Assembly (NCBI RefSeq): GCF_905475465.1
Contig: NC_062256.1
Coordinates: 5,217,662 to 5,281,661 of the forward strand
Length of the DNA: 64,000 nucleotides
Source of the DNA: Pieris napi
Taxonomy: Eukaryota > Arthropoda > Insecta > Lepidoptera > Pieridae
Direction of reading: 5' to 3'
The position numbers and the translations under genes were made by a program. Shown one piece after another: positions 1 through 9,902 of this stretch. The number at the start of each line of letters is the position of its first letter. The stretch's first letter is position 1. The notes beneath the pieces are model-generated. The model was not told the origin of the DNA, did not search any database, and worked only from the letters and a program-made list of their open reading frames with translations.

Positions 1-61
1 GTGAATTTATAACTTTTTTATTAATTTCAAACAAAGGGTACAAAAAAGACAAAAATAAAAA

Positions 62-678
62 TCAAACTTGTTGTCTGCCATCTGTTTCCATAGCTGCAAA
101 CATCGCAGCTGCTACAATGTCATTAATGCTCACAGAATATGGCTTAGCGTTGACATTAGGTAGTGGAGTAGATGTTGCAGCAAAGATTGTTTGCGATGTA
201 GAGGGAGCTGGTGTTGGTTGTTGTGGCGGAGAATCCACATAAGTTTCATCAAACTGACAGTAGTCATTGGTCGCGTCTGAATATAGAAAAGACGGCGTTT
301 GATAGCTGTGATTAGAAAATGACGAAGTAGTTCTTTGTCTAAGTTCTTTTATCCCAAATTCTGTCAGAATATTCTGGATTCTACTTTGTGCCAATAAAGC
401 ATTTTCCGCCGAAAAATTATTTAGTTGTAATGCGACACTCCTTCCGAACACATCATATTATATACGGTTTCACTCTCAGAATTAATCCCATCATTTAACT
501 TTTTGAGATCAGAAACAACTTGAAAAATTTCTCTAGTTCTCCTTTTACCCCTCGCAGTATTTCCAGTGGTAGGCGTAGCTACAGTAAGTGCTTGCTTGTC
601 GTTGCTTGTATTAGCTTGCGAAGATGTAGTAGAGCTACGGTCCTGAGAAACTGTGTCTTCATTAGTAGGACCAGGAAT
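62..678 (-). pseudogene. MADF/BESS partner protein of a Harbinger element, last exon, frameshifted
   Basis: This is the terminal exon of the accessory DNA-binding protein that accompanies PIF/Harbinger transposases. It opens after a 3' splice site (minus-strand ...TTTCACAG before position 678), and runs through a Ser/Thr-rich linker with a basic patch (GKRRTRE). After a one-base frameshift near 450-455 it continues as a BESS-like segment (FGRSVALQLNN, then RIQNILTEFGI) and a Pro/Thr-rich tail ending in a stop at 62. The BESS-like helix is usually a protein-protein interaction module. The first, MADF-bearing exon is not present. Its partner, a transposase exon on the opposite strand, follows at 779-977, the same order as in the complete Harbinger copies of this window. 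The frameshift makes it a relic. Confidence 0.6.
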
Positions 679-778
679 CTGTGAAATGAAATGAAAATAA
701 ATTATTTTTTCAGGGACCGCATTGACGGAAAACATTTTAGAATAAAAAAATTCCAAATACGGGATCTACTAATTTTAT

Positions 779-977
779 TTACAAAAATTATCATTCTGTA
801 ATGTAATTTTAATGGCATGTGCCGATGCTGATAGTCTGTTTACAATGATAGAAGTGGGATATGCAGGTAGAAATAGTGACGCAGGTATTTTTAAAGTTTA
901 ATCTATGAAGCGCCTTATTGAGGAAGATGCACTAAATATTCCTGCACCAGGTCCTTTGCCAATGGATGAAAACACCT
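779..977 (+). pseudogene. Harbinger transposase, middle of last exon, truncated
   Basis: The translation reads YHSVMLMACADADSLF, then GYAGRNSDAGIFK, then a stop, then a segment with NIPAPGPLP. This aligns by eye with the D2 region of the other Harbinger transposases here (YYNYKNF..VLMALVD, GRNGRMSDGG). The second catalytic Asp lies in NSDAG. The first Asp region and the Glu region are missing, and there is an in-frame TAA at about 900. The fragment stops at about 977, where a copia sequence on the other strand begins. It is the antisense mate of the MADF/BESS exon at 62-678. Confidence 0.6.
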
Positions 978-1740
978 AGGTGATTGTTTTAAGCCATACA
1001 ATGATTTCTTGAGCTTGCATACAATATCTTTTTGAACAGTAAGGCCCTCTGGCGGCGTCATGTAAATCTGTTCTTTCAACTCACCATATAAAAATGCAGT
1101 TTTAATATCAAATTGTATCATTGACATTTTCTGTTCTGCAGCAACAGATAAAAGTAAGCGAATTGAGTCATACCTGACAGCTGGTGCAAATGTCTCAGTA
1201 TAGTCAATACCGCTTTTCTGTGTGAATCCTTTAGCGCATAGCCTTGCTGCAGATATATAATATGCTGGAATACTATGTGTAAGTAGCCTGTACATATTAT
1301 TTATCATTTTAGCAGCCGCAACTTGCTTGTTTGTTTCATTCAAAATTCTACAACCTTGTTTGTCAAATTGTACTTGACAGCCACTATTTATTATCTGACT
1401 GACAGAGAGAAGATTCGTAGCCAACTCAGGAATATAGAGAACATTCTGTACCTTGATGATAGTTTCCAACTGACCTTGTGTATTGACAACATTAAGATTT
1501 ACCTTTCCACAGGCCTTCACAACTAGCTTCTTGTCATTAGCTACTCTTATTGTGGAAATTGGAGGTGTAATTTCATCGTAAATCAAGTTACGATTCATTG
1601 TCCAAAATCAATATACCAATTATTGTCGTTGTTTAGTGTTGCAGATAACACAGCAACATACCCAGAATCTGTGTTCTCCTAAGACTTCTGTTCCTTTTTC
1701 TTACTTCGGCAATATTTGCTTATATGCCCATATTTATTGA
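978..1740 (-). pseudogene. Ty1/copia retrotransposon fragment with internal deletion
   Basis: Read on the minus strand, it begins with the end of a gag zinc knuckle (GHISKYC, about 1740-1700). It continues with a protease active-site region (WYIDFG, about 1605-1625; copia normally has W-x-x-D-S-G) and a pre-integrase-like stretch (YIPELATNLLSVSQI). At about 1260 it jumps straight into reverse transcriptase (LCAKGFTQKSGIDYTETFAP, FDIKTAFLYGEL, SLYGLKQSPR). Integrase and the rest of the RT including the YVDD box are absent, so this copy cannot encode active enzymes. The protease Ser is replaced by Phe, and a stop lies upstream of it. The 3' end abuts the Harbinger remnant at about 977, where the reading frame runs on into antisense Harbinger sequence. 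Confidence 0.8.
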
Positions 1741-1746
1741 ATTGCA

Positions 1747-2330
1747 TGAATATGCATGAATCGGTTGGTTCCAATTTTGAAAGGAAGTAGTAGGGTTTGT
1801 GAGGTTGTAGTTTGAATTTTGATTGTTTCCAAATTTCCTATATTCTCGTTTGCGACAACCTTCAATAGTATGCCCTGGGGCCTTGCAATATCGGCTTACA
1901 CTATAGGATTAGAGGGCCTAAACGCGGCAGATGTTGTATTATTATTATTAGCCAAGTTTATATGAGGAACCTTATTCAATCCCATTACCATTAAAACGGC
2001 CATAAATGTTTTCATTTCCTGATAACTAGTATCACTCCACTGTTTCATGCGTGATTTACGTTTTATATTTCTTTGATTTGTTTGTAAGTAATTTCGTGCG
2101 TAATTATTTGTCTGAGACACAATTTCGTAAATCATGTCGTCTGTTACAAATAACTTATATATATCTTCAGGAGATTTTCCGAATGGGGGTACCTTCAAAG
2201 CATTCTGTTCCAAAAATTCTTAAAAACTCACGGGACTTTCAGAAATATCCTCCCGCTCATCTTCACCGTTTTTATTGGTTTGGCAGCCGTGCAGTGTTTC
2301 TCCCGTGTCTAAATTTACATTTTATAGGCT
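1747..2330 (-). pseudogene. piggyBac N-terminus fused to gag zinc knuckle, copy 1
   Basis: The minus-strand reading frame starts at 2213 with a piggyBac-transposase-like amino-terminal region (DDMIYEIVSQTNNYARNYL, MKQWSDTSYQEMKTFMAVLM, GLNKVPHI). It runs into a short Asn-rich joint (NNNNTTSAAFRPSNPIV) and then retroelement gag sequence. A stop interrupts it just before the zinc knuckle, whose remnant is still readable further down. The copy at 3672-4252 shares the same fusion point and both flanks over roughly 580 bp at high identity. The chimera therefore existed before duplication. All piggyBac catalytic Asp residues lie downstream in that family and are absent here. Confidence 0.6.
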
Positions 2331-2340
2331 AACTGATGGT

Positions 2341-2831
2341 GACTTACTAAGTAAGGCAGGATGGCGAGGAGAGTCCCAAAATCGCTGTAGTATGGGACTG
2401 TGTCCTCCCATGAAGCCGTCCTACGTCGGACCTCTTCATGGGAACGATTATCTAAGTTGTCGTATCTAAGTATGAGGTACGCAGCAATTTCAAGTCACAG
2501 CAAGTACGAATGTAGTAAATATGTAATATGATAAAATTATGTGCATTATGTGCACAAACATATATTATGTACATATAGGTATATTTTATTTAATTAAGAT
2601 CTTATTTAAAAAATTACGAATGAGTCATAAAATAACAGATGTTAAATTTGTACTTTGTTTTGTCATTTTTTACTGTATCTGTGTATCTTTTATGCATGTA
2701 TGTATTTCTATGGTAGCTAGAGTTCCTTCTAAATTATATAAATAAATAAAGCTCGAAGCTACATGGGAGTACAGTCCTATACTACAGCGATTTTCGGACT
2801 CTCCTCGCCATCCTGCCTTACTTAGTAAGTC
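2341..2831. repeat. Element bounded by ~70-bp inverted repeats (possible MITE)
   Basis: Positions 2341-2411 and 2762-2831 are imperfect inverted copies of each other: GACTTACTAAGTAAGGCAGG at one end, its complement at the other, about 95% identical by eye. They enclose about 350 bp of AT-rich, non-coding sequence. This is the structure of a small non-autonomous DNA element or a fold-back. I see no unambiguous target duplication. It sits directly against piggyBac/gag chimera copy 1. Confidence 0.5.
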
Positions 2832-2840
2832 GCCATCAAA

Positions 2841-3155
2841 ACATCAACGAGTAACTTATTCCAGTCAGACGCATCAATCTCCGACCGTCAGTAAGTCACC
2901 CTCGGAACTGCAACAAATGACTGACTCAAGTCTCGAACCCTAGGGATGCGTCCAAAACTAAGTAAGTCACCATCGAAACATTAATCAGTGACTGATTCAA
3001 GTCAGTCTGCCTCAACGCCAGAGCAGCAAACAAACCTGCGTCGATCTTCACGTAAAAGGAAGAAAGTCGAGCACCAAACTGTGACTTTATCCACTACGCC
3101 CGAACGAGTAACTTATTCCAGTCAGACGCATCAATCTCCGACCGTCAGTCTTGAG
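2841..3155 (+). repeat. Degenerate direct repeats with short basic reading frame
   Basis: A 45-bp block occurs exactly at 2848-2892 and 3105-3149. Diverged related units (AAGTAAGTCACCATCGAAAC-type) lie between them. An open stretch at 2988-3170 encodes Ser/Thr-rich peptide with a basic patch (LRRSSRKRKKVEHQ), which resembles the extreme carboxy end of some retroelement pol proteins. That resemblance is weak and the assignment is tentative. Confidence 0.35.
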
Positions 3156-3570
3156 TGCCGGATACTATAGATGCATATGTCCTTTGTTGGGAATTTATTG
3201 CACCATTGTTAGAATTAGGGTTATGTGGTACAGAGGATTTTGAAATTGATTTATTAACGTTGCTACCACTATGAGTTTGACTACCCTGCTGTATAACTTG
3301 GGGCTTTGAAATAGGAGCATGGTCTTCGTTTTGGGGCTGGTTACCCTGTTGTGTGACCTTGGAATTGTAATTGGAAATAGAATTTATTCTACGTAGAGGG
3401 TGAGTTTCATTTTGGGGCTGGTTACCCTGTTGTGTGACCTTGGAATTGTAATTGGAAGTAGAATTTATTCTACGTAGAGGGTGGCCTTCATTTTGGGGCT
3501 GGTTACCCTGTTGTGTGACCCTGGAATTGTAATAGGATATAAAATTTGCGGTGTCATTTGGATATAGCAA
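3145..3570 (-). CDS. Unrecognised Asn/Gln-rich repeat protein, probably retroelement gag relic
   Basis: This 141-codon minus-strand frame contains three tandem copies of a roughly 25-residue unit (NSKVTQQGNQPQNE, HPLRRINS, SNY), then a polar linker and a carboxy end QQRTYASIVSGTQD. A short YASIV-type motif is seen in the ORF1 proteins of some insect LINEs, but I cannot assign a family. It lies just 3' of the zinc-knuckle reading frame at 3618-4139 on the same strand. The low-complexity repeat may simply be a replication-slippage product. Function is unknown and expression is unproven. Confidence 0.35.
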   Translation of the reverse strand: MLYPNDTANFISYYNSRVTQQGNQPQNEGHPLRRINSTSNYNSKVTQQGNQPQNETHPLRRINSISNYNSKVTQQGNQPQNEDHAPISKPQVIQQGSQTHSGSNVNKSISKSSVPHNPNSNNGAINSQQRTYASIVSGTQD

Positions 3571-3617
3571 TAGAGGACGTTGAAATTTCGGATTCGGGAG
3601 ACACCGTCGGGAGTCCT

Positions 3618-4139
3618 TTATTCGTTTAAAGGATTATCTGTCTCATCGACACCATAATCTTCATAAGAAGCTATTGCATGAATCGGTTGGTTCCGATTTT
3701 GAAAGGAAGTAGTAGGGTTTGTGCGGTTGTAGTTTGAATTTTGATTGTTTCCAAATTTCCTATTATTGTATTCTCGTTTGCGACAACCTTCAATAGTATG
3801 CCCTGGGGCCTTGCAATATCGGCACACTATAGGATTAGAGGGCCTAAACGCGGCAGATGTTGTATTATTATTATAAGCCAAGTTTATATGAGGAACCTTA
3901 TTCAATCCCATTACCATTAAAATGGCCATAAATGTTTTCAGTTCCTGAAAACTAGTATCACTCCACTGTTTCATGCGTGATTTACGTTTTATATTTCTTT
4001 GATTTGTTATTAAGTAATTTCGTGCGTAATTATTTGTCTGAGACACAATTTCGTAAATCATGTCGTCTGTTACAAATAACTTATATATATCTTCAGGAGA
4101 TTTTGCGAATGGGGGTACCTTCAAAGCATTCTGTTCCAA
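3618..4139 (-). CDS. piggyBac N-terminus fused to gag CCHC zinc knuckle, copy 2
   Basis: This 173-codon frame is open from ATG to stop. Residues 1-80 look like the amino-terminal part of a piggyBac transposase (DDMIYEIVSQTNNYARNYL; MKQWSDTSFQELKTFMAILM; GLNKVPHI). Residues 100-150 are a retroviral-type CCHC knuckle (CRYCKAPGHTIEGC) followed by a basic Asn-rich tail (NNRKFGNNQNSNYNR) like gypsy gag proteins. Upstream on the same strand (4136-4440), after a stop and frame change, an acidic region (SDFDNVENLCDNNSDKD) resembles the usual piggyBac amino end. No DDD catalytic core is encoded. A DNA-binding or nucleic-acid-chaperone role is conceivable, but an inert relic is more likely. Confidence 0.55.
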   Translation of the reverse strand: MEQNALKVPPFAKSPEDIYKLFVTDDMIYEIVSQTNNYARNYLITNQRNIKRKSRMKQWSDTSFQELKTFMAILMVMGLNKVPHINLAYNNNTTSAAFRPSNPIVCRYCKAPGHTIEGCRKREYNNRKFGNNQNSNYNRTNPTTSFQNRNQPIHAIASYEDYGVDETDNPLNE

Positions 4140-4440
4140 AAATTATTTAAAACTCACGGGACTTTCAGAAATATCCTCCCGCGCTCATCTTCACCGTTTT
4201 TATTGGTTTGGCAGCCGTGCAGTGTTTCTCCCGTGTCTAAAGTTTCATTTTATACGTCTTGATTTCTATCTTCAGAAGATAATTTAAGTTCTATTCCTGC
4301 AACATCTTTTAATGAATGAACGCTCTCTGAATCATTTGTTTCCTCATTAGAAAGATCGTAATCTTTATCACTATTGTTATCACATAAATTTTCAACATTA
4401 TCAAAATCACTTAAATGAGTTTGTAAACATGTTTTTCTCT

Positions 4441-5300
4441 ATGGCCTTCGTCTCATTACTAGAAATACTATTTTGTTCAATAGAATCTGACTACATAACA
4501 CTTGGTATTTTTTTGGAATGTGTTCTGTTTTTAGCTATGTCCTTTTCGTCGCAACTAATTTTATCTTCGTTGATAACATGTAACGATTTGAAGATGACTA
4601 CATTAAGTATTATTTTTAATCTTATTAAAATAAATGTTACATACCCAAATTACACTAGATTTCGTTGTATTTGGCTTTTAATAACGTCATCCATCTCCTT
4701 CCTTATAGATTTAGTTAAACATGTTTTAAAATTTCCACAACATAAATATATTTAAATACAAATAACTAGTATGATAATTGCAGTAGACATAAAATAATGA
4801 TTTTTTAAGTGATCTTCTACATTTGAAAAGTGACTGGCCATTCTGTGCGAAAACAATTTCTTCATCTTTTCTGTACGACTTTCCCATTTTTAAAATAATT
4901 TTGACACAATTACTACTTATATATTTTTTAAATGTTATACAGCTCTTGATGCTAATGATATAATGAGTACAAACAAATAAGATGAAATATAAATCAATGT
5001 TAAGACAAATAGACAACCAGAAAACAATTAAATGTACGCACGTATGCACTCCTGCCAACGTAGACGCATTTTCGCTATTACGCGTTGCAGCATTTCTGTT
5101 GTAATTTACTACCTACATTAATTACAATTATTGCGAATAACGTCGTGGTCGTTTTGCTAACGCGGCCACTGCGTGTGGTGTATGTAATAAAATTATTCGT
5201 AATACTAAATTTTGATTTCGGTTTATTATTACCAAATGGGAACCTAGTAGTTTACTGGCATCATTAAGTGATTCTAACATATATTGGATTTCTTGTCCTA
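4441..5300. other. No recognisable gene
   Basis: This AT-rich stretch has only short frames. On the minus strand 4430-4750 can be read with stops as a Lys/Glu-rich segment (EDKISCDEKDIAKNRTH) that may extend the piggyBac-like region, but I cannot confirm it. I see no RNA gene or repeat boundary. Confidence 0.4.
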
Positions 5301-5749
5301 TTTCAGATAAGAGAAATCGTCAGAAAACAATAGGTGGCTTAGGTAGGCATCTTTAAGCTTAGTATCCCGACCTTTAAAATTTTTCGAGAGGGATGCTGTA
5401 GTTGCTAATACTTCTCTTTGTTATTGTCCTGTTTTCGGGTGCGCAATTTTGGGTTTCGGTAGTCTGGAAATTCAGGATCCCTGATTTTACGACTTGCAAT
5501 TTGCAATTGCATATTTTATGACGTCTTGTTCTAATGAAGACTCTGAAACTTGTATATGTGTACGCGTATGGGTATCAAAAGGTTTAGTAACATTCGGTCT
5601 TCTTTTAATGTCACCTACTATAGTCAGACAAACCTGTCTATGGAATTAGTTTAATGGTTCATCTGTGATGGGTATTTCAAGGATAGGATTTTCAGCGGAA
5701 GTATGTGCTGTTACAGTGGTAGATCCTGGTAGTTCTGGACTTACTAACA

Positions 5750-6300
5750 TTCCTTAAGAAGTGATTCTATTTCCTCGTTATTAATTTGTACACGGGATAA
5801 AGCGTCAGCGTTGGTATTATTTTTTCCTTTTTTGTAAATCACTGTTTAGTCAAACTCACTCAATTTCAGTCGCCATCGCGTCAGTCTCGAGTTCGGTTCC
5901 TTCAAATTCATAATCCACTGGAGTGGTTTATGGTCAGTTATAATTTTGGATTTCCTACCAAACAAATAGTCTAAAATAATTAGTTGCCCATACTATTGCC
6001 AAAAGTTCTTTTTCAATGGTACTGTAATTTGATTCACTGTCACTTAATGTTCTAGAAGCATAGCAGATCGTTTTAACAGGTCCTACTGTGCCTTGTGAGA
6101 GTACTGCTCCTAAAGCTACGTTGGAGACGTCTGTTGTCAGAATGAATTCTTTATTGAAGTCGGGATATTGTAAAATAAGATCGTAAGTTAGTAAGGTTTT
6201 GCATTTCTCAAAACATTTTATATATTCAGAGTCTAAAGTTAATTTGTTAGTCTTTTTAAGACATTTAGTCATCGGTTTCGTTAGTCGTGCAAAGTCAGGT
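5750..6300 (-). pseudogene. gypsy RNase H and linker toward integrase
   Basis: The minus-strand frame at 6272-5955 carries the start of the RNase H domain: FILTTDVSNVALGAVLSQG, then YASRTLSDSESNYSTIEKE. The latter is the catalytic Glu region. After a frameshift it continues with the ITDHKPLQWI region and DALSRV near 5800. In gypsy elements this domain degrades the RNA strand during reverse transcription. Further 3' a linker with GDIKRRPNVTKP is readable to about 5540 with stops. It is not functional. Confidence 0.7.
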
Positions 6301-6376
6301 ATGAACTTCCTATAATAACCTAATAGTCCTAAAAATTGTTTAATTTATTTTGTTGTTTTAGGTAAAGGATAATTTT

Positions 6377-7191
6377 CTATGGCTCTAATTTTATCGGGGT
6401 TCGGTTTAATACCATCATTACTGATATTGATGACCAAGACCAAAAGAACAAAAAAGACCAAAAACTATCAAGGTACACTAGACATATTATCTCATTTTGT
6501 AAACATTTAAGGATGTTATCCATTACACGCTGAAATGTCGAAGGTGAATTTTTGAGTCCCATTGGCATGCGTAGAAATTCAAAATGACCGTGTTCTACAT
6601 TAAATGCTGTCTTCGATATGTCTTCAGGATTCATCTCGACTTGATAAAAGCCAGATGGCAGGTCAAGAGTCGTAAAATACTGACATCTACCTAATTTGTC
6701 TAAAACGTTGGTGATGTTTGGAATAGGGTATTTATCGTCAATAGTCTTGTCATTTAACTTCCTAAAGTCCACTACAAGTCGCCATTTTCGTCTACCAGAT
6801 GCATCAGCTTTCTTTGGGACTACCCAAATGGGTGAGCTTCAAGCAGAGTCAAAAGGTCGTATTATACTTTGTTCGAGCATTTTACTTATCTGTTCCCTAA
6901 CTTCCTGACGGTGTACAAAAGGATATCGGTAACTTTTGGTGTAAACTGGGTTTTCATCATAAGTTCTAATGCTATGTTTGATTTTATTAGTGAAGGTTAA
7001 TGGTTCGCCTTCAATGTAAAATTGTCAGCGTAGCGCTTACAAAGGGTTTCTAAATTTACTCGTTCTTCACTATTTAAATGGTCAGTTCTAAGTCTGTCTA
7101 AAACTTGGTTTACCCTGATGGTCCAGTTCAGTATAAGAACTTTCGAAGTTAAATTAGTCAAGTTGTAAAGGTCTGTCAATTGGAAATACAT
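6377..7191 (-). pseudogene. gypsy reverse transcriptase, catalytic box destroyed
   Basis: The readable blocks are IIRPFDSA*SSPIWVVPKK (with a stop), DFRKLNDKTIDDKYPIPNI, LDLPSGFYQVEMNPED, TAFNVEHGHFEFLRMPMGL and NSPSTFQRVMDNIL, all typical of Ty3/gypsy RT. The normal Y-x-D-D catalytic box should follow; instead the frame reads VYLDSFWSFLFFW and then loses similarity, so the second catalytic Asp is gone. Stops at about 6845 and elsewhere complete the inactivation. The product would have been the polymerase of the element's pol polyprotein. Confidence 0.75.
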
Positions 7192-7301
7192 TGTCTTCGT
7201 TTGTCATATTTTCATCTTCTACTATACCAGTCCGATCAGTCACATTAGTAATGCATTCGTGAATAATGCAAATACTTATTAATTAAAACACATCACCATC
7301 G

Positions 7302-7841
7302 TCATGATGTATCGGTATACCAACTAAACGAGATGATTTCGCTGGTATTATTTGTTCTGTATCTTTTACATTGATAACGCAATAGAGGGATTTTAGCATT
7401 ATCAGTGATTAATATATCGTCTCTAAAATCAATTCTACAGTTTTCTAATAAATGTAATCCTATCAAACCATCAAAATAATTGTGAAATTTATAGATAAAT
7501 AGTTTTATATTTTTAACATCATTAAATTCCGGGAAACTAGGAATTGATATTGAATGTTCATGAACGCTTGTTAATCTAGAATAAGTAACTTCAAAAGGAT
7601 CGTACATTTTTGGAATATTACTGAAATATTTGTCTACTGCTTCAGGGCTTATGAATGATTGGTTTGCTCCTGTATCAATAAGAAGTTTTAACGCTGGATT
7701 GTTAATTTTGATATAAGGTAATTCTTTTTTTGACTGTATATTTAATTCTATTCTGGTAGGGATTTTCGATGGCTCTGTTGAAAATCCTGACTTTCTACCT
7801 TTGGAATGTCTCTGTTCAATGTCTTTACTAGTACTAGGCAA
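7302..7841 (-). pseudogene. gypsy retropepsin domain
   Basis: This 179-codon minus-strand frame contains the aspartic protease active site LLIDTGANQSFISPEAV at about residues 53-70, and the downstream hydrophobic segment GLIGLHLLENCRIDF that forms the second conserved block. Retropepsins act as dimers and cut the gag-pol polyprotein. The frame overlaps the Asn/Tyr-rich gag end (8088-7834) by a few bases, as expected for a frameshifted gag-pol junction. It is locally intact, but the element as a whole is defective. Confidence 0.7.
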
Positions 7842-8344
7842 TATTATTATTATAGCGAGTATCCTCTATTGGTGGTAAGTCTTGTTGTTCATAGTACTGA
7901 TTATTATCAGAGTCACAATAAGAGTATTGTCCATAATAGTCATTATAGTCATAGTCTGTATTACAATAATTATAGTCAACATAATCATTGTCATATTCAT
8001 AATCATTATAATCATTAAATTCATTAAAATTAACTTCTCTAAACTTAAAGTAATAGATGGAGAGGATTGCCAAATTTTTGCCAATCATGACCGGAAATTC
8101 TAGGTGGTTTTGTCACGAAATGACTCACCCCACTCATAGGCTTTGGGCCAGAATTATTCTGTGGAGGGTTCCTGTTAGGTATTCTAAAACCACTGTTATT
8201 ATTAGGCAATGGTGCTCGGAAAATTTGCTGAGTACGCGTTGGTTGCATAGGCATGCGCTGATGACTATTAAATTGGGGATTAAAACTAGGTTTATGCCAG
8301 CTAGGTCCGGGTAAAAATTTAGGAGGTTTAAAGTTAATATTCAT
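7834..8344 (-). pseudogene. gypsy gag C-terminal low-complexity region
   Basis: Two overlapping minus-strand frames encode a Pro/Asn-rich tract (FKPPKFLPGPSWHKPSFNPQ) and then a remarkable Asp/Asn/Tyr-rich stretch (DYNDYEYDNDYVDYNYC). They meet the protease frame. There is no zinc knuckle. Low-complexity gag ends of this type occur in insect gypsy elements. The short plus-strand frames over the same bases are shadows of the repetitive composition. Confidence 0.5.
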
Positions 8345-8668
8345 AGTAGGAAATTTAAGGCCTGTTCAGACCTAAGCGGTATTCGCTACCGTCTGCGGCA
8401 GAGAAAACCCAGTGGGTATGCGGTAATATTACTGTTCAGACCTAACCGGTATTTGCTACCGTCTGCGGCAGGGAAAACCCAGTGAGTATGCGGTAATAAT
8501 ACTGTTCACACGAAAACGGATTTCGCTATCCTTGTGGGTAGAATTACGCGCGGTAGTCGAGTTTCGCTCAGAGAGGTAAGAAATTTGCGCCAGTTAGTCA
8601 TTTCTGAGTCGCCAAAGAATATACACGTCAGTCACGTTGTAATTTCTGCAGAGCATCTGATTTTAGTG

Positions 8669-8955
8669 ATGGATAGTGATGAAGAGGAAGTTTTACTTTT
8701 ATTAGCCTTAATTGACTCACCAGTTAAGAAAAGAATTTGGATCCATGACATCAATAGACAACACCGAATTCATGGGGAATTCCACACTTTATATCCAAGA
8801 TTAAGATTGGATGAAGATCGGTTTTTTAATGCATTCAGAATGACGACTGAGAACTTTGATGAAATATTAAATATGATAAAGGAAAATATCAGCAAATCAT
8901 TCACTAAATATCGAGAACCCATATGCCCTGAAGAACGCTTAGCAATAACGTTGAG
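8669..8955 (+). pseudogene. Harbinger transposase exon 1, orphaned
   Basis: The frame starts at MDSDEEEVLLLLALI, the usual acidic start of Harbinger transposases, and runs through IWIHDINRQHRIHGEFHTLY, FRMTTENFDEIL and PICPEERLAITLR. It ends at a clean 5' splice site (GAG^GTAAGG). The ...EERLaiTLR^ splice position is the same in every Harbinger copy of the window. No matching second exon with the DDE core is found before the next element, so no nuclease can be made from this copy. Confidence 0.7.
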
Positions 8956-9069
8956 GTAAGGAAAACAAATTTGAATATTAATTGACGAAAATCTTTATTT
9001 TAGATAACTAGGAAGGAACTTTGATTTTTTACAATATTAACACAACTTTTATCTTAACCTAAAACCTTC

Positions 9070-9902
9070 TTATTTGATTTCTGAGTGTTTCTGTTGATCG
9101 TAATCTATTTCGTGTTCGTAATCGAGACCTTCTCCAGTCAGTGAAGGTGCTAGAGGTGATAGAGCATTATCTTGAATACAACGCAGAGCAGACTGCAGTT
9201 CAGAATCATTAGTAGACTGGGGACTACGAGAATAACATGATTGTTGAGACATACAACGATCATTTTGGCTTGTGTTAGGCTCACTACGAGAATAACATGA
9301 TTGTTGAGACATACAACGATCATTGTGGCTTGTGTTAGGCTCAGTGGTGTAGTAAGATCGCAGTGTTGTTTCTCGTTGTAGACTACGTTCTTGCTCTTCT
9401 TCCAATTCCGCTTCCATCATAACTTGAGCTATTTTCATTTTTGTTATAATTTTACGTCGCTCAGAAAACCTGTCTATTGTTTTTGCATATCCAAGCATAA
9501 CATGTTCAATCGACGATAATTTATGTGCTTTTGTATTCAAGTACGTAATCACTTTATCAACAGGATGTTCGTTAACAGAAGTCTTTTTTCTGGAACCCGA
9601 ACGTGAAGTATAACGTTCGGATGATGCTACTGAACTTGACCGTTGTGTTGAATTTTCATTATAAGATTCGGGTTCAGTAATATTTTGGGTATCAGATACG
9701 CTTTCTTCTTCTCTTGCCACATTAGTATCAGTTGGAGCAAATCCTATGTGATCTTTTAAAAATTCCATTGAAGATGCCCACTGCCATTTGCTGTAACGAC
9801 TGTAAGATTTAAACGCACTTTGGCCTGTAGTGGTTTTTGTAGGTTTTAAATATTTACCATAAGTGTCCCGTAGATTTTTCCATTTCATTTTGTCTTCATC
9901 GC
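9070..9902 (-). pseudogene. Harbinger MADF/BESS partner, last exon, orphaned
   Basis: The exon opens after a 3' splice site (TTTTACAG, 9903 onward) and encodes the end of a MADF-like fold (MKWKNLRDTYGKYLKP, YSKWQWASSMEFLKDHIGF). A long Ser/Thr/Glu-rich linker and a helical segment follow (VMLGYAKTIDRFSERRKI, KMKIAQVMMEAELEEEQ). Two tandem 60-bp repeats give the duplicated peptide SEPNTSHNDRCMSQQSCYSR at 9225-9345. The reading frame is intact to the stop at 9070, but the first exon with the MADF start is absent. Confidence 0.65.

Larger units (their letters stand above)
5300..8357 (-). mobile_element. Ty3/gypsy retrotransposon, decayed pol and 3' part of gag
   Basis: On the minus strand the order is gag tail (8344-7834), protease (7841-7302), reverse transcriptase (about 7191-6377), RNase H (about 6300-5800) and the linker toward integrase (about 5740-5540). 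Many frameshifts and stops are present. The catalytic centre of RT is damaged (see the RT entry), and integrase is not recognisable. The 5' part of gag could be the piece at 15542-16149 on the same strand, in which case the sequence between is younger insertions; I infer this only from order and orientation. I did not find the 3' LTR. Confidence 0.75.

Noticed and set aside
4429..4755. Plus-strand hydrophobic frame that looks like a membrane protein
   Set aside because: It is antisense to a more plausible Lys/Glu-rich reading, and T-rich DNA routinely yields Phe/Leu/Ile-rich frames.
7806..8103. Several overlapping long frames on both strands rich in Tyr, Asn, Ile and His
   Set aside because: They are all readings of one low-complexity gag segment; only the minus-strand frame next to the protease makes sense.
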